Positions 9,202 to 17,207 of a DNA stretch of 64,000 nt are shown here, one piece after another (the first letter of the stretch is position 1; every line of letters begins with the position of its first letter). A program made the translations under genes and the position numbers. The stretch comes from Sediminibacterium goheungense (lineage in GTDB: Bacteria > Bacteroidota > Bacteroidia > Chitinophagales > Chitinophagaceae). The stretch is from the NCBI RefSeq assembly GCF_004361915.1, contig NZ_SNWP01000011.1:806001-870000 (forward strand). Direction: 5' to 3'. The notes beneath the pieces are model-generated. The model was not told the origin of the DNA, did no database searches, and worked only from the letters and a program-made list of their open reading frames with translations.

Positions 9202-10098
9202 TTAGTCGTTGGTTAATTCAAAGAATTTGGTTTCAAGGCTTTTCTTTTTCAGTAATAACTGATTAAGTATAATACCCTGCTCAAAACAATAACGGTTTAG
9301 ATCTTCCATACGGGCTGTACCCAGCGGGAAATACAGTTCAAACAATTTACCGTCCTGTTTTACATGCGAATAGCCTTTGAATCCTTCCAACACCAGTTTC
9401 AGTTTCGCAGTATCGGTAGCAGATACCTCAACTATATCTTCATTCGCCAATACTTCATCTACTTTGCCGGCAGTAAGCAATGTGCCTTTTTTCAGAATGG
9501 CCACATGTGTGCATACTTTTTCTACTTCATCCAGCAGGTGACTTGCCATGATGATGGTTTTGCCCTCTCTGGCCAGTTGCTTGATGAGTTCCCGTATCTC
9601 TGCAATACCAACGGGATCCAATCCATTGGTAGGTTCATCAAAAACCAATACTTCCGGATTGCCCAGTAAAGCTGCACCAATGGCCAGCCGCTGCTTCATA
9701 CCGAGACTATATGTTTTAAACTTACTTTTTTTGCGCGCAGATAACTTAACAATTTCCAATACACGGTCTATATCTGCAGCATCACCACGACCACTAATGG
9801 CCTTGGTAATATTGAGGTTGTCTACCGCAGAGAGATAATGATAGAAGTTAGGGGTCTCGAGAAGTGAGCCAATCTGTTTTCTGGTTTCGGGGGAGCCGGG
9901 TTTTCCAAACCAGGCATAATTGCCCGAATTCGCTTGGAGAATATCCAGAATAATACTGAGCATGGTGGTTTTACCACTACCATTCGGACCAAGGATGCCG
10001 AATACACAACCCTGAGGTACATCAAACGAAACATTGTTTAATGCCTGAATAGAGCCGTATTTTTTCGATATACCCTGTATAGAAAGAACAGGTTGCAT
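9202..10098 (-). CDS. ABC transporter ATP-binding protein (ABC-2 exporter family)
   Basis: The 298-residue ATPase has Walker A GPNGSGKTT (37-45), a signature-like SLGMKQRLAIG, and Walker B with D-loop VLVFDEPTNGLDP. The C-terminal 80 residues form the extra domain usual in this CcmA/drug-export type. It is the first gene of a two-gene operon with the permease at 8357-9181. A role in export of a small molecule or in membrane maintenance is inference only. Confidence 0.93.
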   Translation of the reverse strand: MQPVLSIQGISKKYGSIQALNNVSFDVPQGCVFGILGPNGSGKTTMLSIILDILQANSGNYAWFGKPGSPETRKQIGSLLETPNFYHYLSAVDNLNITKAISGRGDAADIDRVLEIVKLSARKKSKFKTYSLGMKQRLAIGAALLGNPEVLVFDEPTNGLDPVGIAEIRELIKQLAREGKTIIMASHLLDEVEKVCTHVAILKKGTLLTAGKVDEVLANEDIVEVSATDTAKLKLVLEGFKGYSHVKQDGKLFELYFPLGTARMEDLNRYCFEQGIILNQLLLKKKSLETKFFELTND

Positions 10099-10266
10099 AA
10101 GCAGTTGTTAACGATGAATAAATCGGTATAATAGATATACCTTCTTTCCGAAGATACTCAGAATAACAGGAGAATACAAGAAATGGGATGATCAGTTTTT
10201 TACATGTACCAGCGGTAGTTGGGAGGGCTGAGCTTACAGAATTCTCTGCGAAACCACCGTGATCTC

Positions 10267-10327
10267 ATGTTGTCCGCGATTCCTTCCTCCGTCAGGATGA
10301 CATCAGGAATCCCACCGCGGACAACAT
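10267..10327. repeat. REP-like large palindrome
   Basis: ATGTTGTCCGCG (10267-10278) and CGCGGACAACAT (10316-10327) are exact reverse complements. Inside them ATTCC (10279-10283) pairs with GGAAT (10306-10310), so the element forms a long stem with small internal bulges. It is GC-richer than its surroundings and lies in the 255-bp gap upstream of the ABC ATPase and downstream of the beta-oxidation gene. No T-run is present on either side. It may be an extragenic palindrome or a very small miniature element. Confidence 0.6.
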
Positions 10328-10353
10328 AAGGGTACAGCGTTTTAGCAGAGTGG

Positions 10354-12729
10354 TTAGTTTCTTAGTGGACGACCGCTTTTTAATACACTTTGAATACGCT
10401 CAAGTGTTTTTCTTTCACCACAAAGACTCAGGAAAGCTTCTCTTTCCAGATCCAGTAAATATTGTTCTGATACCATAGTTGGTTCACTCAGGTCGCCACC
10501 ACACATTACATAGGCAAGTTTTCGGGCAACCAGTGCATCATGGTCAGTTGCATAATTACCTCTCCACATGCCATTAATGCCTGCGTACAAAGCACCCAGT
10601 GCTGATCGGCCAAGAACCTTAATATCAGTACGTTGAACAGGTGTGGTATAGCCACTGTCTGCTAATTCAATTACAGATTTCTTGGCTTCTGCAATTCTTC
10701 TTCCGAGGTTCATCACAATTTCATCGGCACCTTTCCGTAGAATACCCATTTCAACGGCTTCCTGTGCCGATGTAGCTACTTTGGCTGTAGCGATGGATAA
10801 GAACCTGTTTTTTAATGTAATGGTTTCGGGTTCATCTTCATGCATTTCATCGGCAGCACGTAGCACAAACTCTTTGGTACCACCACCGCCGGGAATCAGA
10901 CCTACGCCCAGTTCTACCAGTCCGATATAGGTTTCTGCAGCAGCGCAGATTTTATCAGCATGCAGGTTCATTTCACAACCGCCGCCCAAAGTAAGGCCAT
11001 GTGGTGCGGTAACCACCGGTACTGATGAATAACGTACACGCATCATGGTATTCTGGAACATTCTTATGGCCATATCCAACTCATCATATTCCTGTTCAAT
11101 GGCCAGCATAAAGATCATACCCACATTGGCGCCGGCACTGAAATTAGCACCTTCATTTGCGATGACAAGTCCTTTGAATTTTTCTTCAGCCAAACCAATA
11201 GATTTGTTGATACCCTCGAGTACTTCGCCACCAATGCTGTTCATTTTTGTACTCCATTCCAATCCGGCAACTCCGTCACCAATATCATAGAGTCTGCAGG
11301 CACTGTTTTTCCACACCAGTTTATCCCGATGGTTGTTTAATACCAGGAAGGATTCACCACCCGGAATGGCTTTGTATGTTTTGGATGACTGATCATAAAA
11401 CATCCTGCGACCATTCTCTACCTTATAAAAACTGGTAGCGCCTGCCGTTAGCATTTCGTCAACCCATGCCGCTACACTGTAACCTGCTGATTTCATGGCT
11501 TTAACGGTAGCTTCTACACCCACGGTATCCCATGATTCAAAAGCCCCGATTTCCCAACCAAAGCCGGCCATCATGGCATCATCCACACGATACACTTCAT
11601 CGCTGATTTCAGGAATGCGGTGTGAAATATAGGAGAATAAAGAGAAATGAAAGGCACGGTAAAATTCACCGGCTTTATCAGTGGCAGCTGAGAGCATTTT
11701 AATTCTTTGCTTCAGATCGTCGATGGGTTTGGCGGCTTCAATGCTTGCAAATTTTGGTTTACTGCGTGGGCCATATTCCATGGTAGATAAATTCAGTGTC
11801 TGGATTTCTTTTCCTTCTGCTGATTTTATTTTTTTGAAGAAACCCTGACCCGTTTTATCGCCCAGCCAGTTATTGGCTACAATGGTATCGAGCCATGCCG
11901 GAATGGTAAAAATATTTTTTGCTTCATCATCCGGACAATTACCTGCTACGCCTTTTGCTACTTTCACCAATGTATCAATACCAACTACATCTGCTGTTCG
12001 GAAAGTGGCCGATTTGGGCCTGCCAATGATGGGGCCGGTAAGTGCATCTATTTCATCAATACCCAAACCCAGCTTGTCCATAATGTGAAAAATACTCATG
12101 ATGCTGAACACACCGATACGGTTGGCGATAAAGGCAGGTGTGTCTTTACATAAAACGGTTGTCTTCCCTAAATACAAATCACCATACTGCATCAAAAAAT
12201 CTACTATCTCAGGGTCGGTATATGGTGTTGGAATGATTTCAAGGAGACGCAGGTAACGTGGTGGATTGAAAAAATGAGAGCCGCAGAAATGCTTTTTAAA
12301 ATCATCACTTCTGCCTTCTGCCATCATATGAATGGGAATACCCGAAGTATTGGAAGTAACCAATGTACCCGGCTTGCGAAACTGTTCTACTTTGGTATAG
12401 ATCAGTTGTTTGATATCGAGTCTTTCCACTACTACTTCAATGATCCAATCACAACCTGCGATATCTTTCATGTTATCATCAAAATTGCCGGTAGCGATTC
12501 TCTTTACAACGGCTTTTGAATATACCGGAGAAGGGTTGCTTTTAATGGCAGCCTGTAAAGCATCGTTTACCAGTTTATTGCGTTCTGCCGGTTTGGTACT
12601 TTCTTCTGCACCTTTGGCAACCATATCCAGGAGGAGTACCTGTACACCGATGCCTGCAAAATGACAGGCAATACGTGAACCCATGACGCCACTACCCAAT
12701 ACTGCAACTTTTTTGATGGAACGTTTCAT
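10354..12729 (-). CDS. bifunctional 3-hydroxyacyl-CoA dehydrogenase / enoyl-CoA hydratase (FadN-like)
   Basis: This 791-residue protein carries two steps of fatty acid beta-oxidation. The N-terminal half (about 1-400) is a 3-hydroxyacyl-CoA dehydrogenase with NAD loop VAVLGSGVMGSRIACHFAG (about 8-26). The C-terminal half is a crotonase fold with GANFSAGANVGMI and GLTLGGGCEMNLHAD. The order dehydrogenase then hydratase is that of Bacillus FadN, the reverse of FadB, and the length agrees with FadN. No thiolase or acyl-CoA dehydrogenase gene is next to it, which is unusual for this family; partners must be elsewhere. Confidence 0.93.
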   Translation of the reverse strand: MKRSIKKVAVLGSGVMGSRIACHFAGIGVQVLLLDMVAKGAEESTKPAERNKLVNDALQAAIKSNPSPVYSKAVVKRIATGNFDDNMKDIAGCDWIIEVVVERLDIKQLIYTKVEQFRKPGTLVTSNTSGIPIHMMAEGRSDDFKKHFCGSHFFNPPRYLRLLEIIPTPYTDPEIVDFLMQYGDLYLGKTTVLCKDTPAFIANRIGVFSIMSIFHIMDKLGLGIDEIDALTGPIIGRPKSATFRTADVVGIDTLVKVAKGVAGNCPDDEAKNIFTIPAWLDTIVANNWLGDKTGQGFFKKIKSAEGKEIQTLNLSTMEYGPRSKPKFASIEAAKPIDDLKQRIKMLSAATDKAGEFYRAFHFSLFSYISHRIPEISDEVYRVDDAMMAGFGWEIGAFESWDTVGVEATVKAMKSAGYSVAAWVDEMLTAGATSFYKVENGRRMFYDQSSKTYKAIPGGESFLVLNNHRDKLVWKNSACRLYDIGDGVAGLEWSTKMNSIGGEVLEGINKSIGLAEEKFKGLVIANEGANFSAGANVGMIFMLAIEQEYDELDMAIRMFQNTMMRVRYSSVPVVTAPHGLTLGGGCEMNLHADKICAAAETYIGLVELGVGLIPGGGGTKEFVLRAADEMHEDEPETITLKNRFLSIATAKVATSAQEAVEMGILRKGADEIVMNLGRRIAEAKKSVIELADSGYTTPVQRTDIKVLGRSALGALYAGINGMWRGNYATDHDALVARKLAYVMCGGDLSEPTMVSEQYLLDLEREAFLSLCGERKTLERIQSVLKSGRPLRN

Positions 12730-12828
12730 ATGTATTATGCTTTACCGGAAAATTAGTTAGTTATGCAACTATTTATACCGAAGGTAAGGGAATTTATTTT
12801 TAATGCAGGTGGCGATGGGGCACAAAAA

Positions 12829-12860
12829 AATATCAAACAGTACGGGTACTGTTTGATATT
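12829..12860 (-). terminator. intrinsic terminator of a small minus-strand gene
   Basis: A perfect 15-bp stem (12829-12843 with 12846-12860, arms AATATCAAACAGTAC and its complement) has a 2-base loop. Read on the minus strand it is followed by seven T. It lies 34 bases after the stop of the 26-codon peptide at 12895-12975 and has no other obvious source gene on that strand. Confidence 0.8.
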
Positions 12861-12894
12861 GATGGCTCTTCAGTAGGATTGCTGTATCAGCATA

Positions 12895-12975
12895 TTACTC
12901 TTCCGACGGAGCCGCACCTTTGTATGCCATATACAGGCATCCTAGGTAAACAATTAAGAGTACGAAGACTAACAT
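12895..12975 (-). CDS. small hydrophobic peptide of 26 residues
   Basis: This short reading frame encodes a peptide that begins MLVFVLLIVYLGCLYMAYKG and ends in the acidic tail AAPSEE. The first 18 residues form one membrane helix and the C-terminus is charged, the usual design of bacterial single-pass small proteins. It is followed 34 bases later by a strong terminator on its own strand, which suggests a real transcription unit in the 519-bp gap between the beta-oxidation gene and gatC. No family is recognised. A chance reading frame of this size cannot be excluded, but the composition and the terminator argue against it. Confidence 0.5.
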   Translation of the reverse strand: MLVFVLLIVYLGCLYMAYKGAAPSEE

Positions 12976-13248
12976 AATCTGGGGGGATTTTGTTTCTACA
13001 ATTTATAATAAAAAACGCTTATTCGACTTAGGTTTAACAGTACTTTTATTCACGTTGTGTGAATAGTAAATCTAAATAGCCTGATTTATAGTGTCTTAGC
13101 GGAATGTTAAGTTTCCTGATCGCCTTTGATAGTGAAAACAGTGCCAGTCTTAAAAATCATAACAGACGAATTTTACTTTTGTTTTGATTTTTTTGCCACT
13201 TAACAATATTCGGTGGTATTTGGCCTGCTTTCAGTTATTTTTGTTTAC

Positions 13249-13539
13249 ATGGAACTGACACCCGAACTTGTTGATCACCTGGCCCATTTATCAAGGCTTC
13301 ATTTTTCAGATGAGGCCAAGAAGGAAATACAGGAGGATCTTCAGAAAATGGTAGCATTTGTAGAGAAACTGTCTGAAATAAATACAGACGGGGTAGCTCC
13401 GATGCTTCATATGGGACAGGTTTTCAACGTGTTGCGTGAAGATGAAGTAAAGGGATCGATTGACCGTACCACTGCACTAAAAAACGCCCCGGGTGCAAGT
13501 GATGCTTTTTTCAGGGTACCGAAAGTGATTAAAAAATAA
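13249..13539 (+). CDS. gatC: GatC, Asp/Glu-tRNA amidotransferase subunit C
   Basis: GatC is the small subunit that stabilises GatA in the GatCAB amidotransferase, which converts mischarged Glu-tRNA(Gln) or Asp-tRNA(Asn). The 96-residue protein starts MELTPELVDHLAHLSRLHFS and contains the usual VEKLSEI...DGVAPMLH region and a C-terminal RVPKVI. The ATG at 13249 was chosen over a GTG at 13213 because family members start with MELT-like sequence and TATTTTTG, a Bacteroidota -7 element, lies at 13236-13243. gatA and gatB are not in the window. Confidence 0.93.
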   Translation: MELTPELVDHLAHLSRLHFSDEAKKEIQEDLQKMVAFVEKLSEINTDGVAPMLHMGQVFNVLREDEVKGSIDRTTALKNAPGASDAFFRVPKVIKK

Positions 13540-13565
13540 ATCAGTAAAACACATACCATCCGCTC

Positions 13566-14276
13566 ATGTCAAATCAGGTAATTATCCGGCTAGAAAACAT
13601 CCAGAAAAGTTATTTTATGGGTAACCAGGCTATTCCCGTTTTGAAGGGCATTTCACTGGATATTCATAAAAATGAATATGTGGCACTCATGGGTCCGTCG
13701 GGAAGTGGTAAGAGTACACTCATGAATATATTGGGTTGTCTGGATTCTCCAACAGGTGGCAAATACATATTAAACGATAAGGATGTAAGTAAAATGGCTG
13801 ATGATGAGCTGGCAGAAGTCCGTAATTCAGAAATCGGTTTCGTGTTTCAGCAATTCAATCTGCTGCCCAGGTTAAGTGCGGCAGAAAATGTGGCATTGCC
13901 ACTAATTTATGCAGGCGTTGGTAAGAAGGAAAGAATGGAAAGATCGATGGAGGCTTTGGAAAAAGTAGGGTTGGCGGAAAGAAGCCACCACAAATCGAAT
14001 GAATTGAGTGGCGGACAGATACAGCGTGTAGCCATCGCCCGGGCACTGGTTAATAATCCCTCTATTCTGCTGGCAGATGAACCTACCGGAAACCTCGATT
14101 CGAAAACTTCTGTGGAAGTGATGGAAATATTTGGAAAACTTCAGCAGGCTGGCAATACCGTGGTACTGGTAACCCATGAAGAAGATATCGCAGCTTATGC
14201 ACATAGGGTAGTACGTTTACGCGACGGACTGGTTGAAACCGATAAAACAAAAAGCACAGCCATGGCTCATATATAG
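13566..14276 (+). CDS. ABC transporter ATP-binding protein, LolD/MacB family
   Basis: The 236-residue ATPase has Walker A GPSGSGKS (43-50), Q-loop region [18 protein letters not shown], signature [15 protein letters not shown], and Walker [14 protein letters not shown]. This pattern belongs to the MacB/LolD/FtsE branch, which works with FtsX-like permeases in export or mechanotransmission across the envelope. No permease gene is adjacent. It follows gatC by 26 bases and may be cotranscribed with it. Confidence 0.9.
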   Translation: MSNQVIIRLENIQKSYFMGNQAIPVLKGISLDIHKNEYVALMGPSGSGKSTLMNILGCLDSPTGGKYILNDKDVSKMADDELAEVRNSEIGFVFQQFNLLPRLSAAENVALPLIYAGVGKKERMERSMEALEKVGLAERSHHKSNELSGGQIQRVAIARALVNNPSILLADEPTGNLDSKTSVEVMEIFGKLQQAGNTVVLVTHEEDIAAYAHRVVRLRDGLVETDKTKSTAMAHI

Positions 14277-14354
14277 GCCGTTGTTATATATATCCTCCGG
14301 AATCTTATTGAACCAATCAACCCTATTTTTGTTTTCAACAGGAATACAGCAATA

Positions 14355-14915
14355 ATGGCACTAAAAATATATACAAAAACAGGTGATCTGGGAAAGACTT
14401 CTCTTATTGGGGGAACCAAAGTACCGAAAAGTCACATACGTATAGATACATACGGTACAGTAGATGAACTGAACTCTCATATCGGATTGGTAGGCGATTA
14501 TTTTGATGAGCCCCAGTCGCGCTCCATTCTCAAAGAAATCCAGGATCGCTTATTTACCATTGGTTCCTCTCTCGCCTGTGATCCGGATAAAGAGCCACTG
14601 ATGAAGATTCCTGATTTAAAGGAGGCGGATATTATCATGCTGGAGCAGGAGATCGATAAAATGAATGAAATATTACCACCCATGAAATTTTTTGTGTTGC
14701 CGGGTGGTCATGTAGCGGTATCTACCGCTCATATTGCACGTTGTGTTTGCCGCCGGGCAGAACGCTGCTGTGTAAATATGCAGGAACAGGAAATTTTTGT
14801 GGATCCATTGGTCATTAAATACCTGAACCGTTTGAGCGACTATCTCTTTGTACTATCCCGCTTCATCGCCCATCATTTAGGTGTTTCAGAAATAGCATGG
14901 AAGCCGAGGGTGTAG
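14355..14915 (+). CDS. cob(I)yrinic acid a,c-diamide adenosyltransferase, PduO type
   Basis: This enzyme transfers the adenosyl group of ATP to cob(I)alamin, giving coenzyme B12. The 186-residue protein has the PduO-type N-terminus TKTGDLGKTSLIGGTKVPKS (about 6-25), followed by RIDTYGTVDELNSHIGL, and the C-terminal RCVCRRAERC helix that carries the ATP-contacting arginines. TATTTTTG at 14324-14331 is a likely -7 element. Adjacent B12 genes are absent, which is common for a salvage enzyme. Confidence 0.93.
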   Translation: MALKIYTKTGDLGKTSLIGGTKVPKSHIRIDTYGTVDELNSHIGLVGDYFDEPQSRSILKEIQDRLFTIGSSLACDPDKEPLMKIPDLKEADIIMLEQEIDKMNEILPPMKFFVLPGGHVAVSTAHIARCVCRRAERCCVNMQEQEIFVDPLVIKYLNRLSDYLFVLSRFIAHHLGVSEIAWKPRV

Positions 14916-14972
14916 AGGGAGTGAATGGTGAATGGTCAATGGTGAATATAGAATCATTATTTTTCGTGAGAT

Positions 14973-15536
14973 CTATAGTAAGGCATGTAGGTAGTTTGCG
15001 GTGTCTTTTAGCCCTGCATTTCTCAGTAGATTCAAAACCTCAAACTCATCTTGTTTGGGATTCTTTTTATTTAGAACCATTTCCTTAAAAGCATTCACTG
15101 CTTGTTCCTGATTGAGGTCAATAATATCGGTGAGGAAATCATCAGCAGTTTTTGCATATAAACTAAATGATTGTAAATATGCTTCCGGGAAATCTTTGAT
15201 ATTATTTGTAACGATCAGATTTGCATTCGTTTTAATGGCGGCCGCCATAACGTGACGATCGTCTTTGTCGGGTAATACTAAATGGTCTATTAGGCCTTTG
15301 TAATTTTGTACTAATGCATCAGGAAAAGCAGCGTTTGCTTTTGCTATTCTTTTCTCCGCCTCTTCTTCAGAAATGCCCTTTTCAATCATTACTCTTTTCC
15401 ACTCATCGAAAATATGTTCGCTCCATTTAGGTGTATAAAGGTCATAATAGGCAAACCAGAACAATATATCTCTGATAATGACAGGATAAACAACATTGGT
15501 ATCCAACACAACTGTAAAGCGCACACTATGAATCAT
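14973..15536 (-). CDS. PIN-domain toxin (VapC-like ribonuclease)
   Basis: The 187-residue protein begins with the PIN signature VVLDTN (Asp12) and has further conserved acidic positions in FDEW (about residue 45), DKDDRHVMAAAI (about 90-101) and TNNIKDFP. PIN domains cleave RNA with a metal held by these acids. Its start overlaps the end of the upstream HTH gene (15526-15981) by 11 bases, the usual organisation of an antitoxin-toxin pair. The C-terminal 60 residues are outside the PIN core. The target RNA is unknown. Confidence 0.85.
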   Translation of the reverse strand: MIHSVRFTVVLDTNVVYPVIIRDILFWFAYYDLYTPKWSEHIFDEWKRVMIEKGISEEEAEKRIAKANAAFPDALVQNYKGLIDHLVLPDKDDRHVMAAAIKTNANLIVTNNIKDFPEAYLQSFSLYAKTADDFLTDIIDLNQEQAVNAFKEMVLNKKNPKQDEFEVLNLLRNAGLKDTANYLHALL

Positions 15537-15981
15537 ACAAACCGGTTTCTTCGTCCAGGTTCATGATGTCAACGATATTTTGTTTCTGTTGCTCCTTCAT
15601 TTGTTTTCTATACTTCATAATATCATCGAATTGTATTCTTCTGTGCTTTCCCACTTTTGTAAACGCAATTTTCCCGTCTTCAAGTAGCTTTACTAAATGA
15701 GGTCTTGAGCAGCCGAGTATTTCAGCCGCAGCCTGTGTAGTTACTTCGGTAGCAATAGGTACAAGAGAAATTAATTTGCCTTGTCCCATCGCTTTCAAAA
15801 TATCTCCCAACAGCTTCAATGCACTTAGCGGGATTTTGATTTTTTCGCTTGTTTCTTCAATTTCAATTTCGGGTTGTTCTGAATGTAGTTGCTCTATCAC
15901 GGAAACTAAAGCGTCGTAAGATTCACTTGCAATCTTTTGGTCAAGTTTTGAGGGTTTTCTTATTTGCTCTAATACTTTCAT
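15526..15981 (-). CDS. excisionase-family HTH protein, likely antitoxin of the PIN toxin
   Basis: The 151-residue protein has a MerR/excisionase-type helix-turn-helix in its middle (TTQAAAEILGCSRPHLVKLL, about 83-102), followed by the wing KVGKHRRIQFDDIMKYRKQ. Such proteins with an N-terminal helical region pair with PIN-domain toxins in Bacteroidota and other phyla. It lies first in the operon and overlaps the toxin by 11 bases. Three and a half 9-bp direct repeats just upstream (16014-16046) may be its operator, which would fit autorepression. Confidence 0.82.
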   Translation of the reverse strand: MKVLEQIRKPSKLDQKIASESYDALVSVIEQLHSEQPEIEIEETSEKIKIPLSALKLLGDILKAMGQGKLISLVPIATEVTTQAAAEILGCSRPHLVKLLEDGKIAFTKVGKHRRIQFDDIMKYRKQMKEQQKQNIVDIMNLDEETGLYDS

Positions 15982-16013
15982 GATGATCAGTTTAAATGCT
16001 AGTGCAAATTAAT

Positions 16014-16046
16014 CGAAATAAACGAAATAAACAAAATAAGCGAAAC
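16014..16046. promoter_or_regulatory. 9-bp iterons upstream of the antitoxin gene
   Basis: CGAAATAAA occurs at 16014-16022 and 16023-16031, a variant CAAAATAAG at 16032-16040 and a partial CGAAAC at 16041-16046. On the minus strand the run overlaps a possible promoter, TTTG about 20 bases from TTAATTTG, that would drive the antitoxin gene starting at 15981. Direct repeats in this place are a plausible operator for the antitoxin. Confidence 0.45.
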
Positions 16047-16191
16047 TGGTTCTGGTATAGTAAAAGCTGGTTTTTGGTACGATAGCATTCAAAAAGGAGG
16101 CTTTCTTCGGGAAAATACGCTTTTTAAAGGCAGATCATCTATACCAAAGCCGTACCAAACAGGGGTTATACTCGTGCCAGCCTCGGCCGTT

Positions 16192-16242
16192 CTTCGGGAA
16201 TTTCCCGAAGCGGCTTCGGGAGGGCTTCGGGAATTCCCGAAG
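16192..16242. repeat. cluster of CTTCGGGAA palindromes
   Basis: CTTCGGGAATTTCCCGAAG (16192-16210) and CTTCGGGAATTCCCGAAG (16225-16242) are near-identical palindromes, and a half copy CTTCGGGA (16214-16221) sits between them. The block is far more GC-rich than the AT-rich DNA on its right. It lies in the 504-bp gap between the antitoxin gene and the cassette array, which contains no convincing gene. Confidence 0.7.
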
Positions 16243-16403
16243 AAACCTCAAAGAAAGCCCGAGCAAAGACCGACTGTGGTGCGGCTGTGGTGTTACCGAT
16301 GTGTGGAAGAGATTCGGAGGCGACACACGAAATAAAGGGATCTATCTATTGCAAAATAGAAATATTTGAAATATTTTTATACGAAATGAGTGTGTTTCGC
16401 AAA

Positions 16404-16460
16404 ACATAATTCAATTGAGTAGGTTGGCGAAATTGAGTTTCGGCGATCTACAAGTTATGC
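16404..16460 (+). repeat. short attC-like site at the left end of the cassette array
   Basis: The segment from ACATAAT (16404-16410) to GTTATGC (16454-16460) is an imperfect inverted repeat of about 57 bp. The inner arms GTAGGTTGGCGAAA and TTTCGGCGATCTAC pair at 10 of 14 positions around TTGAG. GTTATGC is the position of an R'' box, and its exact complement GCATAAC occurs at 16984-16990 at the end of the first unit. Confidence 0.5.
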
Positions 16461-16485
16461 GGCAGCTTATAGAACCTTCTAATTA

Positions 16486-16965
16486 ATGACAGACAATAAA
16501 CTCAATAAAGACGAAAAGCAATCAGAGCTTACAAAGTATCGAGACTTAGTTTTAGCAACACTTGACTATTACCTTGAGAATGACGTAATGCATATCAAGA
16601 CGGCTGACTTTGACTCAACAGAACATTATAAAGGACTTAAAATACAGACCGAGGAAAATTATCAAAAAGGACGTTTAAAAAGACTAAAGCAATGGTTTCG
16701 TGACTTGACAGAAATGCAAGCAGAAACTGGTGACTTGAAATTTAACAAGTACCTGCAAGACAAAACTAAATATGACATAAACATTTTTAAATCCTACTTC
16801 CAACGTGTTAACAAGGTTATCGAGAAAGGCAAAATCACAACTGACAATCAGTTCTACGACATAAATATGATGGTTGACCAACTCTGCCAAACAGAACCCG
16901 TTGACAACACCAAAATAGAAATATTAAACAAGCTTTTAAGCGAATACGAACAACAAAAATCATGA
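16486..16965 (+). CDS. hypothetical protein, cassette 1
   Basis: No family is recognised. The 159-residue protein is highly charged, contains no membrane segment or signal peptide, and appears mostly helical, with many Lys, Asp, Glu and Asn. Motifs such as KGRLKRLKQWFRDLTEM and FKSYFQRVNKVIEKGK suggest amphipathic helices. It is the only gene of the first cassette-like unit, begins 26 bases after the GTTATGC box, and ends 18 bases before the GCATAAC box. Its AT-rich composition differs from the housekeeping genes around, which fits acquired DNA. Confidence 0.65.
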   Translation: MTDNKLNKDEKQSELTKYRDLVLATLDYYLENDVMHIKTADFDSTEHYKGLKIQTEENYQKGRLKRLKQWFRDLTEMQAETGDLKFNKYLQDKTKYDINIFKSYFQRVNKVIEKGKITTDNQFYDINMMVDQLCQTEPVDNTKIEILNKLLSEYEQQKS

Positions 16966-16983
16966 ACAACAAAAAAGCCGACC

Positions 16984-17181
16984 GCATAACATTGGGTTTG
17001 CTGCTATGCTGGCTGACGAATAAATCCTCGTCATTTTTCGCTATCAACTTTTGTTCCGGCAAACGTTTTTCAATTTGGCTTTTAGTTTTTAACTTCAACT
17101 ATAAATTTTTAAATGGGCTTTAGTTCCGGGTTTGACGTTAAAAAATACCAGCACAGCAGCAGCAAGCCCTGCCCGTTGCCT
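16984..17181 (+). repeat. attC-like site 1
   Basis: The gap starts with GCATAAC (16984-16990) and ends with GTTGCCT (17175-17181). The inner arms TTGGGTTTGCTGCTATGCTGG (16992-17012) and CCAGCACAGCAGCAGCAAGCCC (17148-17169) are near-perfect inverted copies with a few bulges. The middle contains the shared block TTTAGTTTTTAACTTCAACT near 17081-17100. Long inverted arms with bulged bases are the feature recognised by integron integrases. Confidence 0.6.
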
Positions 17182-17207
17182 GCAAGCTTAAAAGCCCCCC
17201 TCTACTT

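Noticed and set aside
14897..15088. 63-codon plus-strand frame after the cobalamin adenosyltransferase
   Set aside because: It runs through word-like repeats and the antisense of the PIN toxin end; no protein-like pattern.
16135..16326. 63-codon minus-strand frame over the palindromes
   Set aside because: The peptide is made of the palindrome sequence itself and has an Arg/Pro/Ser-rich composition without family pattern.
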